Assembly: GCF_024753215.1 (NCBI RefSeq)
Contig: NZ_JANUGV010000003.1
Span: forward strand, 186,001 to 250,000
Direction of reading: 5' to 3'
Length of the DNA stretch: 64,000 bases
From: Massilia solisilvae
GTDB taxonomy: Bacteria; Pseudomonadota; Gammaproteobacteria; Burkholderiales; Burkholderiaceae_D
The notes under the pieces are model-generated. The model was given only the letters and a program-made list of their open reading frames with translations, was not told the origin of the DNA and ran no database searches. Position 1 is the stretch's first letter. The number at the start of each line of letters is the position of its first letter. Both the position numbers and the translations under genes were made by a program. Below are positions 35,567-43,806 of the stretch, in pieces.

Positions 35567-36325
35567 ATGCGCCCCATCGTTATCGTTCCGGCTTGCACGC
35601 GCGACTTCGGAGAGCATCCGTACCACGCGGCGCAGTACAAGTACGTCGATGCCGTCGTGCTTGGGGCCGATTGCGCGCCGATGATCCTGCCGTCGCTGGG
35701 CGCGGCGCTCGACCTTGAAACCGTGCTCGGCCTGTGCGACGGCATCATGCTCACCGGCTCGGCCTCCAACGTCCATCCCAGCTTCTATTCCGAGGAGCTG
35801 ATCGATCCTTCGCTGCCGCAAGACCTGGCGCGCGACGAGACCACCTTGCCGCTGATTCGTGCGGCGGTCGCGCGCGGGGTGCCGATCATCGCGATCTGCC
35901 GCGGCTTCCAGGAGATGAACGTGGCGCTCGGCGGCAGCCTGCACCAGGCGGTGCAGACGGTCGAGGGCAAGATGGACCACCGCGAAAATCCCGCACTGGG
36001 CCTGGACGAGCAGTACGGCGACGCGCACAAGGTGCAGCTCGCGCCCGGCGGCATGCTCGAGCGCCTGTTGGGCGTGGCGGAGATTCCCGTCAACTCGCTG
36101 CACGGGCAGGGCGTGAACGAGCTGGCCAGCGGCCTGGTGGTGGAGGCCACCGCCGAGGACGGGCTGGTCGAGGCATTCTCGGTGCGCACCGCGCCCGGTT
36201 TCACGCTCGCGCTGCAGTGGCACCCCGAGTGGCGCATCACGCACAACCCCTATTCGATGAAGATGTTCGGTGCTTTCGGCCAGGCCTGCCGCGAGTACCA
36301 GGCGCAGCGCAGGAGCCGGCCATGA
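35567..36325 (+). CDS. puuD: Gamma-glutamyl-gamma-aminobutyrate hydrolase (PuuD-like)
   Basis: Class I glutamine amidotransferase-fold hydrolase that releases GABA and glutamate from gamma-glutamyl-GABA. In its 252 residues the nucleophile is C111 in IIAICRGFQEMNVALGGSLH, and the His-Glu pair is in LALQWHPEWR; PACTRDFGEHPYHAAQYKYV and IMLTGSASNVHPSFY are typical of PuuD/PauD proteins. ATG at 35567 follows GAGAGACC. It opens a plus-strand set with a puuA-type ligase and an aminotransferase, so it works in polyamine breakdown. Its stop overlaps a 13-codon frame. Confidence 0.92.
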   Translation: MRPIVIVPACTRDFGEHPYHAAQYKYVDAVVLGADCAPMILPSLGAALDLETVLGLCDGIMLTGSASNVHPSFYSEELIDPSLPQDLARDETTLPLIRAAVARGVPIIAICRGFQEMNVALGGSLHQAVQTVEGKMDHRENPALGLDEQYGDAHKVQLAPGGMLERLLGVAEIPVNSLHGQGVNELASGLVVEATAEDGLVEAFSVRTAPGFTLALQWHPEWRITHNPYSMKMFGAFGQACREYQAQRRSRP

Positions 36326-36363
36326 CCGCCTATGAAAAATGGGCGGCGCGCCCTGTCCCGTAG
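36322..36363 (+). CDS. 13-codon mini-ORF overlapping the puuD stop
   Basis: ATGACC at 36322 opens a frame encoding MTAYEKWAARPVP before TAG at 36361. An excellent AGGAG lies 7 bases upstream, and the ATGA overlap with the puuD stop is the classical coupled arrangement. No homolog is recognised. It may be a coupling peptide for puuA, or what is left of a decayed gene. Confidence 0.3.
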   Translation: MTAYEKWAARPVP

Positions 36364-36443
36364 TGTCATCCCGTCCCTCGTAGCGTCCCGCGGCGCGGCG
36401 CAGGTGCGCCCCCGCGGCCCGATCAACAGACAGTGAGGCGATG

Positions 36444-37814
36444 ATGGCAATCCGCGAAAACTTTACTTACAACGACATGGAAGAGTGGCTCAATGCGAAG
36501 CGAGTCACCGAAATCGAATGCCTGGTCCCCGACCTGACCGGGGTGGCGCGCGGCAAGATCCTGCCGCGCGTGAAGTTCACCGAGGAGCGCGGCATGCGCC
36601 TGCCCGAAGTGGTGCTGGGCATGACCGTGACCGGCAACTCGCCCAGCGGCGACGTTGCGTTCGAGCGTGCCATTTCCAGCACCGACCGCGACATGATCCT
36701 CAAGGCCGACCCGACCACCATCACCACCGTGCCGTGGGCGGTGGACCCGACCGCGCAGGTGATCCACGACTGCTATTTCGCCGACGGCAAGCTGGTCGAT
36801 TTTGCGCCGCGCTCGGTGCTGCGGCGCGTGCTCAGGCTGTACCAGCAGAAGGGCTGGAAGCCGCTGGTCGCGCCCGAACTCGAGTTCTACCTGACGGCCA
36901 AGAACATCGACCCCAACCTGCCGCTGACGTCGCCCATCGGGCGCAGCGGCCGCGGCGAGACCAGCCGCCAGGTGTACAGCATCGACGCGGTCAACGAATT
37001 CGACCCGCTGTTCGAGGACATCTACGACTACTGCGACATGATGAACCTGGACGTGGACACCCTGATCCACGAGATCGGCGCGGGCCAGATGGAGATCAAC
37101 TTCCAGCACGGCGACCCGCTGGGCCTGGCCGACAAGGTGTTCTACTTCAAGCGCACGCTGCGCGAGGCGGCGCTCAAGCACGACATGTACGCCACCTTCA
37201 TGGCCAAGCCGATGGGCGGCGAGCCCGGCTCGGCCATGCACGTGCACCAGAGCGTGGTCGATGCCGCCAGCGGCCAGAACATCTTCAGCGATCCCGACGG
37301 CTCGCCGGCGCGCATCTTCCACCACTACATCGGCGGCCTGCAGCGCTACATGCCGTCGGCCATGGCGATCGTCGCGCCCTACGTCAACTCGTACCGCCGC
37401 ATCGTGCGCCACACCGCTGCGCCCATCAACCTGCAGTGGGGCGTGGACAACCGCACCGTGGGCTTCCGGGTGCCGGTGTCGGGCGCGCAGGACCGGCGCG
37501 TGGAGAACCGCGTCATCGGTGCCGACGCCAACCCCTACCTCGCGCTGGCCGTTACGCTGGCCTGCGGCTACCTTGGCATGGTCGAGCAGATCGAGCCGAC
37601 CCCGATGGTCGAGGGCAGCGCCTACAACATGCAGGTCGAGCTGCCGCAGGGCCTGCCCGAGGCGCTCGCGCTGCTGCGCGGCGACGACAAGCTGCGCGAG
37701 GTGCTGGGCGAGCGCTTCATCGACGTGTACGCCGCGATCAAGGAACTCGAGCACCAGGAGTTCATGACCGTGATCAGCCCGTGGGAACGGGAGCACCTGC
37801 TGCTGCACGTCTGA
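36444..37814 (+). CDS. puuA: Glutamine synthetase-family gamma-glutamylpolyamine ligase (PuuA-like)
   Basis: A 456-residue GS-fold ligase that would join glutamate to putrescine or another amine with ATP. It shows the GS metal-site helix PELEFYL, the central IHEIGAGQMEINFQHGDPLG, the HVHQS motif in GSAMHVHQSVVDAASG, and RRVENRVIGADANPYLALAVTLA near the end. It lacks the adenylylation Tyr loop context of GlnA and instead resembles PuuA/SpuI-type proteins (ECLVPDLTGVARGKILPR at the start). The ATG at 36444 fits GAGG better than the one at 36441. It follows puuD by about 120 bp and precedes the aminotransferase by 47 bp. Confidence 0.9.
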   Translation: MAIRENFTYNDMEEWLNAKRVTEIECLVPDLTGVARGKILPRVKFTEERGMRLPEVVLGMTVTGNSPSGDVAFERAISSTDRDMILKADPTTITTVPWAVDPTAQVIHDCYFADGKLVDFAPRSVLRRVLRLYQQKGWKPLVAPELEFYLTAKNIDPNLPLTSPIGRSGRGETSRQVYSIDAVNEFDPLFEDIYDYCDMMNLDVDTLIHEIGAGQMEINFQHGDPLGLADKVFYFKRTLREAALKHDMYATFMAKPMGGEPGSAMHVHQSVVDAASGQNIFSDPDGSPARIFHHYIGGLQRYMPSAMAIVAPYVNSYRRIVRHTAAPINLQWGVDNRTVGFRVPVSGAQDRRVENRVIGADANPYLALAVTLACGYLGMVEQIEPTPMVEGSAYNMQVELPQGLPEALALLRGDDKLREVLGERFIDVYAAIKELEHQEFMTVISPWEREHLLLHV

Positions 37815-37861
37815 GTCATCCGCAAGGCCTGTCTGGTTCGTAGAAACGGGGGAGGTTCATC

Positions 37862-39316
37862 ATGGCTGCGATGCACGAGGCGCCGGGCGCCGCAACGGCT
37901 GGGACCACGGCGCGCGCGGCGCCCGAGGCGTACGACACGCAGGCGCTGCAGCGGCTCGACTCGGCGCACTACCTGCACCCGTTCACCGACCACGCGCAGC
38001 TGCGCGCGCGCGGCGGCGCACGCGTGATGGTGCGCGGCGACGGCATCTACCTGTGGGACTCGGACGGCAAGCGCGTCATCGACGGCATGTCCGGCCTGTG
38101 GTGCGTGAACGTGGGCTATGGGCGCGACAGCATCGCCGACGCGATGCACCGGCAGGCGACCACGCTCCCGTTCTACAACAGCTTCTTCAACACCACCAAC
38201 GTGCCTGCCGTGCGGCTGGCCGCGCTGCTGGCCGAGCTGGCGCCGCCGCAGTTCCGGCATGTGTTCTTCACGACCTCGGGCTCGGAAGCCAACGACACCG
38301 TGATGCGCATGGTGCGCCGCTACTGGGACGTGATGGGGCAGCCGCAGCGCGACGTGATCGTCAGCCGCCACAACGCCTACCACGGCAGCACCATGGCCGG
38401 CGCCTCGCTGGGCGGCATGGCCGGCATGCATGCGCAGGGCGGGTTGCCGATTCCCGGCATCGTGCACATCGGGCAGCCCAGCTATGCCGAACACGGGCAG
38501 GGCATGAGCGAAGCGGAATTTGGCATCAAGGCGGCCGGCTGGCTGGAAGAGAAGATCCTCGAGCTCGGCCCGGGCAAGGTGGCGGCCTTCATCGGCGAAC
38601 CGGTACAGGGCGCGGGTGGCGTGATCATTCCGCCGCCGACCTACTGGCCCGAGATCGGCCGCATCTGCGACAAGTACGGCGTGCTGCTGGTGTCGGACGA
38701 GGTGATCTGCGGCTTCGGCCGGCTCGGGCGCTGGTTCGGCTGCGAACTGATGGGCGCCACGCCGGACCTGATCTCGTTTGCCAAGGGCGTCACCTCCGGC
38801 TATGTGCCGCTGGGCGGCGTGCTGGTGGCCGAGCGCGTGGCCCAGGTGCTGATCGAGAAGGGCGGGGACTTCAACCACGGATTCACGTATTCGGGCCATC
38901 CGGTCGCATGCGCGGCGGCGCTGGAGAACATCCGCATTTTGCGCGACGAGCGCCTGGTCGAGCGTGTCGCGCAGGAGACCGGGCCGTACCTGAAGGCCGG
39001 GTTCGCGGACTTGACGTCGCATCCGCTGGTTGGCCACGCGGAGACCTGCGGCATGGTGGCCGGGCTCGACCTGGTGCGACGCAAGGGCAGCTCGGTGCAC
39101 GACGGCGAGCGCTTCGATCCGTCGCTGGCGGTCGGCATGGTCTGCCGTGGCCACATGTTCGACAATGGCGTCATCATGCGCGCCGTGGGCGAGCGCATGA
39201 TCGTCGCGCCGCCGCTGGTGATGACCCGTGCGCAGATCGACGAGATGCTGGAACGGATCCGCTTTTGCCTGGACCTCACGCACGCCGACCTGCGCGCGCG
39301 GGGCTGGGTTGACTAG
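37862..39316 (+). CDS. Class III omega-aminotransferase (polyamine/putrescine:pyruvate type)
   Basis: A 484-residue PLP enzyme. Signature segments: LDSAHYLHPFTDHAQLRARG, VIDGMSGLWCVNVGYGRD, TTSGSEANDTVMRMVR, HNAYHGSTMAGASLGGM, the PLP-Asp in LLVSDEVICGFGRLGRWFGC, and the Schiff-base Lys in ISFAKGVTSGYVPLGGV. These match SpuC-like putrescine/spermidine aminotransferases and related beta-alanine/omega-amino acid:pyruvate enzymes. In this operon it could take the place of an oxidase (PuuB/PauB), converting a diamine or gamma-glutamyl diamine to the aldehyde for the PuuC-type dehydrogenase. GGGGGAGG precedes the ATG. Confidence 0.9.
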   Translation: MAAMHEAPGAATAGTTARAAPEAYDTQALQRLDSAHYLHPFTDHAQLRARGGARVMVRGDGIYLWDSDGKRVIDGMSGLWCVNVGYGRDSIADAMHRQATTLPFYNSFFNTTNVPAVRLAALLAELAPPQFRHVFFTTSGSEANDTVMRMVRRYWDVMGQPQRDVIVSRHNAYHGSTMAGASLGGMAGMHAQGGLPIPGIVHIGQPSYAEHGQGMSEAEFGIKAAGWLEEKILELGPGKVAAFIGEPVQGAGGVIIPPPTYWPEIGRICDKYGVLLVSDEVICGFGRLGRWFGCELMGATPDLISFAKGVTSGYVPLGGVLVAERVAQVLIEKGGDFNHGFTYSGHPVACAAALENIRILRDERLVERVAQETGPYLKAGFADLTSHPLVGHAETCGMVAGLDLVRRKGSSVHDGERFDPSLAVGMVCRGHMFDNGVIMRAVGERMIVAPPLVMTRAQIDEMLERIRFCLDLTHADLRARGWVD

Positions 39317-39395
39317 CCTTCCAGTCAAAATAATTCAGCTACGTTCGGTATCCTTGACGGTACAATCTGCGCATGTCAATCGAAGGAGTGTGCGG

Positions 39396-40550
39396 ATGAG
39401 AGTCGGGAACACCATTGCCGTGCTGTCGCTGGCTGCGCTGTGCTTCGCGGGCGCGGCGCAGGCGAGCACGTATGCGGACCTGGCCGCGGCGGTCAAGGCC
39501 GGGGACCAGGCACAGGTGCAGGCGCTGCTCGACGGCGGGCTGTCGCCGATGGTGGCCGGCACCGACAAGCAGTCGCCGCCGCTGGTGCTGGCCGTGGTGC
39601 TGAAAAAGCACGACATCGCGCAACTGCTGCTGGCGCGCGGCGCCGACGTCAACGCCCGTCACGCAACCTATTACAACGCCACCGCGCTCATGCTGGCCGC
39701 GAACAACCGCGATGCGGACATGGTCAAGCTGCTGCTCGACGCGGGCGCGAACGTGAACCTGACCGACAAGATGGGCGACTCCGCGCTCAACTGGGCCACC
39801 TTCTACGGGGACGAAGCGATCGCCGAACTGCTCCTTGCGCGCAAGATCGACGCCACCCTCTACGGCCACGGCAACGCGCTCGACGTGGCGCTGCGGCGCG
39901 GGCACCAGAAGCTGGTGGAGCGCTACACCGATTACCTGGAGCGCCGCCAGGTGGTGCAGGCGCGTAACCGTCCGCTGTTCGAGGCGGCAGCGGACAAGAA
40001 CGCCCAGGCAGTCAAGCAGGCGCTTGCCGGTGGCGCCAACGTCAACGCCACGGACTCCACTGGCCGCTCGGCGCTGGGACTGGCCGCGCGGCTGGGCGAT
40101 GAAAAGACGATTGGGGTGCTGGCCGCCGCCGGCGCGCGGCTGGACGCACAAGACCCGATCGGCTTTACGCCCTTGATGGAAGCGGCGCGCGACGGGCGGA
40201 TCGAGGCCGCGACCAAACTGATCGAACTGGGCGCCGACGTGTCGCACCGCGCGAAGGCCAACGGGCTGGAGCTGACCGCGCTGCACCTGGCCACCGCGGG
40301 CGGACACGGCGAGCTGGTCAAGCTGCTGGTGGCGCACGGCGCGGACATCAACGCGCGCGATATCGAGCAAGCCACCGCGCTGATGTGGGCGACCAACCAG
40401 CAGCCGAAGCTGGCGGTGCAGCTGGTGCAGATGGGTGCCGATCCCGACATCCCGTCGAACACCGGGGACACGCCGCGCGCGCTGGCCGAACAGCGCAAGA
40501 TGGCCGAGCTGCAGGAGGCGATCGCGGCGCGCAAGCCGAAGGGTGGCTGA
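39396..40550 (+). CDS. Exported ankyrin-repeat protein
   Basis: A 384-residue protein with a signal peptide (GNTIAVLSLAALCFAGAAQA) followed by about nine ankyrin repeats spanning nearly all of the mature protein, for example ATALMLAANNRDADMVKLLL, DAGANVNLTDKMGDSALNWA, and TALHLATAGGHGELVKLLVA. Ankyrins mediate protein binding, and a periplasmic location is suggested. A good AAGGAG precedes the ATG at 39396. It is 80 bp after the aminotransferase gene and convergent with the symporter gene; no function in polyamine use can be inferred directly. Confidence 0.88.
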   Translation: MRVGNTIAVLSLAALCFAGAAQASTYADLAAAVKAGDQAQVQALLDGGLSPMVAGTDKQSPPLVLAVVLKKHDIAQLLLARGADVNARHATYYNATALMLAANNRDADMVKLLLDAGANVNLTDKMGDSALNWATFYGDEAIAELLLARKIDATLYGHGNALDVALRRGHQKLVERYTDYLERRQVVQARNRPLFEAAADKNAQAVKQALAGGANVNATDSTGRSALGLAARLGDEKTIGVLAAAGARLDAQDPIGFTPLMEAARDGRIEAATKLIELGADVSHRAKANGLELTALHLATAGGHGELVKLLVAHGADINARDIEQATALMWATNQQPKLAVQLVQMGADPDIPSNTGDTPRALAEQRKMAELQEAIAARKPKGG

Positions 40551-40586
40551 ACCCGCGCCGCCGGACGCGTGGGCGTCCCGGCATTT

Positions 40587-40618
40587 GTAGGGTGGGCAGA
40601 TTCTGCCCACGCGTTCAA
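40587..40618. repeat. Dispersed palindromic repeat, family 1, short copy D
   Basis: Half-size copy: gtagggtgggcagattctgc, then ccacgcgttcaac. It forms its own small hairpin (gtgggcaga with tctgcccac) and lies between the convergent ankyrin and symporter genes. Confidence 0.75.
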
Positions 40619-40625
40619 CCGGCGC

Positions 40626-42086
40626 TCAAACGCTCGCTTCGGCCACGTGGCGCGGCTCGTGCCGGTTCTTGAGCACCTGCGGCGCCAGCGACCCCAGGAT
40701 CATGCCGGCAAACGCGGCCAGCAGGCCGGCCAGTTGCCCCGGGAAGTGCGCGCCCAGCGTCGAGATCTGCGGGAAGAACACCAGCCAGGTGAACAGCCCG
40801 GCCGCCAGCGACAGGATCGCGCCCTGCGTGGTCGCGCGCTTCCAGTACAGGCCCATCACCAGCGGCACGAACGCCGCCACCAGCGTGATCTGGTAGGCCT
40901 GGCCGACCATGTCGTAGATCGAGGTGCCTTTCATCGCAATCGCGTACAGCAGCACCATGGCCGCAAACACGACGATGGTGGCGCGCATGGCGAACAGCTG
41001 CTGGCGGTCGTTCATCTGCGGGCGCAGGTTCTTCAGGATGTTTTCGACGAAGCTGGTGGCCGGCGCCAGCAGCGTGGCCGACGAGGTGCTCTTGATCGCC
41101 GACAGCAGCGCGCCGAAGAACAGGATCTGCATCACCAGCGGCATCCTGGTCATTACGAAGGTCGGCAGCAGGCGCTGGTAGTCGTTCTTGGCCAGGTCGA
41201 GCGCGTTCTGCCCCATCACCACCACCGCGCAGGCGACGATGAACATCGGCACCGCGGCAAACAGGATGTAGCTGGCGCCGCCGATCACGGCGCCGGCTCT
41301 GGCGGTGCCGGCGTCCTTGGCCGACATCACGCGCTGGTACACGTCCTGCTGCGGGATCGAGCCGAACATCATGGTCACACCCGCGGCCAGAAAGAACGCC
41401 AGGTCGGTGAATTTCGCCTCCGGCAGGATCTTCCACAGGTCGGCCTTGCTCGCCATCGTGACCACCGTGCCGGCGCCGCCGGCCAGGTCGGCCGAGAAGA
41501 ACGCGATGATCGACAGGCCGATCACCAGCACGATCATCTGGATGAAGTCGGTGAGCGCGACGGCCAGAAAGCCGCCCACCACCACGTAGATCAGCACGGC
41601 GAGGGTGCCGACGATCATGCCCGCGGTCTCGCTCATCGCGCCATTGGTCAGCACCGAAAACACCAGCCCCAGCGCCGTGATCTGCGCCGCCACCCAGCCC
41701 AGGTAGGACAGGATGATCGCCGCCGAGCAGAACACCTCGATGCCTTTGCCGTAGCGCTGGCGGTAGTAGTCGCCGATGGTCAAGAGGTTCAGCTTGTACA
41801 GGCGGGTGGCAAAGAACAGGCCGACCAGGATCAGGCAGGTGCCGGCCCCGAACGGGTCTTCGATCAGCGAGTTCAGGCCGCCCTGCACGAACTTGGCCGG
41901 GATGCCCATCACGGTCTCGGCGCCGAACCAGGTGGCGAAGGTGGTCGTGATGACCATGACCAGCGGCAGGCTGCGGCCGGCCACCGCAAAATCGCTGGTG
42001 TTCTTGATGCGCGAGCCGGCCCAGACGCCGAGGCCAAGCGTGCCGAGCAGGTACAGGACGACACAGGTGATCAGGGTGAGGTTCAT
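40626..42086 (-). CDS. Sodium:solute symporter family transporter
   Basis: A 486-residue membrane protein with about 13 hydrophobic helices of the SSS/LeuT-fold type. Landmarks are DFAVAGRSLPLVMVITTTFA, TWFGAETVMGIPAKFVQGG, GDYYRQRYGKGIEVFCSAAI, the GGF-A-TDFIQ region (VVVGGFLAVALTDFIQMIVL), and QQDVYQRVMSAKDAGTARAG, all familiar from the proline/pantothenate/polyamine-linked branch of the family. ATG at 42086 is preferred over an upstream GTG at 42104. It lies between polyamine genes but on the opposite strand; uptake of putrescine or a related amine is a reasonable inference. The promoter must lie in the 130 bp before puuC. Confidence 0.9.
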   Translation of the reverse strand: MNLTLITCVVLYLLGTLGLGVWAGSRIKNTSDFAVAGRSLPLVMVITTTFATWFGAETVMGIPAKFVQGGLNSLIEDPFGAGTCLILVGLFFATRLYKLNLLTIGDYYRQRYGKGIEVFCSAAIILSYLGWVAAQITALGLVFSVLTNGAMSETAGMIVGTLAVLIYVVVGGFLAVALTDFIQMIVLVIGLSIIAFFSADLAGGAGTVVTMASKADLWKILPEAKFTDLAFFLAAGVTMMFGSIPQQDVYQRVMSAKDAGTARAGAVIGGASYILFAAVPMFIVACAVVVMGQNALDLAKNDYQRLLPTFVMTRMPLVMQILFFGALLSAIKSTSSATLLAPATSFVENILKNLRPQMNDRQQLFAMRATIVVFAAMVLLYAIAMKGTSIYDMVGQAYQITLVAAFVPLVMGLYWKRATTQGAILSLAAGLFTWLVFFPQISTLGAHFPGQLAGLLAAFAGMILGSLAPQVLKNRHEPRHVAEASV

Positions 42087-42216
42087 TTGGCTTGCTTGCT
42101 CCACCGGGCGGTTGGTTGCTGCTAGAAAATTGGGCGATTATAGCTGCGAAAATCGGCCGTGGGCGGGGTTTTGGTATATTGACAGCACGATTCTGTCCAG
42201 CCCGGGAGGAGACCGT

Positions 42217-43704
42217 ATGGCAACGCCAACATGGCACGACCGTGCCGCATCCCTGCAGATCGACGCCCGCGCCTTCATCGGCGGAAAACGGGTGGATTCC
42301 TGCACCGGCCAGCGCTTTGACTGTATCTCACCCATCGACGGACGCAAGCTGGCCGAAGTGGCGCGCTGCGGCCCGGACGACGTGGACGCCGCGGTGGCGG
42401 CGGCCCGGGCCGCCTTCGAGGACCGGCGCTGGGCCGGCAAGCCGCCTGCCGAGCGCAAGCGCGTGCTGGTGCGGCTGGCCGACCTGATGCTGGCGCACCG
42501 CGACGAGCTGGCGCTGCTCGAAACGCTCGACATGGGAAAACCAATCCGCTACAGCCGCAGCGTGGACGTGCAGCTGGCCCAGAACTGCATCCGCTGGTAC
42601 GGCGAGGCGATCGACAAGATCTACGACCAGGTCGCGCCCAGCCCCGAGGACAGCCTGGCCTTGATCACGCGCGAGCCGGTGGGCGTGGTGGCGGCCATCA
42701 TCCCGTGGAACTACCCGATGCTGATGGCTGCCTGGAAGATCGGCCCCGCGCTGGCCGCCGGCAACAGCCTGGTGCTCAAGCCGTCCGAAAAGGCGCCGCT
42801 GTCCTCGCTCAAGCTGGCCGAGCTGGCGCTGGAGGCAGGCATCCCGCCCGGCGTGTTCAACGTGCTGCCCGGCTTTGGCGACGATGCGGGCCGCGCGCTC
42901 GGCCTGCACATGGACGTCGATTGCATCGCCTTCACCGGCTCCACCCGCGTGGGCAAGCAGATCATCCAGATGGCCGGCCAGTCCAACCTCAAGCGCGCCT
43001 GGACCGAGCTCGGCGGCAAGTCCGCCAACATCGTGTGCGCCGACTGCCCGGACCTGGATGCCGCGGTGGCGGCCGCGGTCGGCTCCATCTACTTCAACCA
43101 GGGCGAAAGCTGCAACGCGCCCTCGCGCCTGTTCGTGGAGGCGTCGATCAAGGACGCGTTCATGGAAAAGGCGCTGGCGCTGCTGCCCCGCTTCGCGCCG
43201 GGCGATCCGCTGGACGAATCGACCGTGATGGGCGCCATCGTCGACCACGCCCAGATGAAGACCGTACTGGGCTACATCGAGTCCGGCAAGGAAGAGGGCG
43301 CGCGGCTGCTGGCGGGCGGCCGCGCCGCGCGCCAGGACACCGGCGGCCTGTACGTCGAGCCGACCCTGTTCGACGGCGTGGAGCAGCGCATGCGCATCGC
43401 GCGCGAAGAGATCTTTGGCCCGGTGCTGTCCGTGCTCGCTTTCACCGACCTGCGCGAGGCGGTACGGCAGGCCAACGCCACGCCCTACGGCCTGGCTGCC
43501 GCCGTCTGGACCGCCGACATGACGAAGGCCATCCAGACCGCGCGCTCGCTGCGCGCCGGCACCGTGCACGTGAACCAGTACGACAACGACGACATCACCG
43601 TGCCGTTCGGCGGCTACAAGCAGTCCGGCAACGGGCGCGACAAGTCGCTGCACGCGTTCGACAAGTACACCGAACTGAAGACCACCTGGATCCAGATCGG
43701 GTAG
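42217..43704 (+). CDS. puuC: Gamma-glutamyl-gamma-aminobutyraldehyde dehydrogenase (PuuC-like)
   Basis: A 495-residue NAD(P)-dependent aldehyde dehydrogenase. Motifs: AAIIPWNYPMLMAAWKIGPA, FTGSTRVGKQIIQMAGQSNL, the general-base Glu in KRAWTELGGKSANIVCADCP, the catalytic Cys in YFNQGESCNAPSRLFVEASI, and EEIFGPVLSVL. NQGESC with SRLFVE is characteristic of PuuC/KauB-type enzymes rather than SSADH. In the pathway it would turn gamma-glutamyl-aminobutyraldehyde (or 4-aminobutyraldehyde) into the acid for PuuD. The ATG at 42217 has an excellent GGGAGGAG site. Divergent from the symporter with 130 bp between. Confidence 0.92.
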   Translation: MATPTWHDRAASLQIDARAFIGGKRVDSCTGQRFDCISPIDGRKLAEVARCGPDDVDAAVAAARAAFEDRRWAGKPPAERKRVLVRLADLMLAHRDELALLETLDMGKPIRYSRSVDVQLAQNCIRWYGEAIDKIYDQVAPSPEDSLALITREPVGVVAAIIPWNYPMLMAAWKIGPALAAGNSLVLKPSEKAPLSSLKLAELALEAGIPPGVFNVLPGFGDDAGRALGLHMDVDCIAFTGSTRVGKQIIQMAGQSNLKRAWTELGGKSANIVCADCPDLDAAVAAAVGSIYFNQGESCNAPSRLFVEASIKDAFMEKALALLPRFAPGDPLDESTVMGAIVDHAQMKTVLGYIESGKEEGARLLAGGRAARQDTGGLYVEPTLFDGVEQRMRIAREEIFGPVLSVLAFTDLREAVRQANATPYGLAAAVWTADMTKAIQTARSLRAGTVHVNQYDNDDITVPFGGYKQSGNGRDKSLHAFDKYTELKTTWIQIG

Positions 43705-43806
43705 CCGCTGTGCCAAAACGGCAACACTCAACGGGGGTTTGAGCTGGCTCAATAGATGAGCTTGCTTGGGGAACAAAATGGCTGCTTTCTTAACAGGAGA
43801 ACGGCC

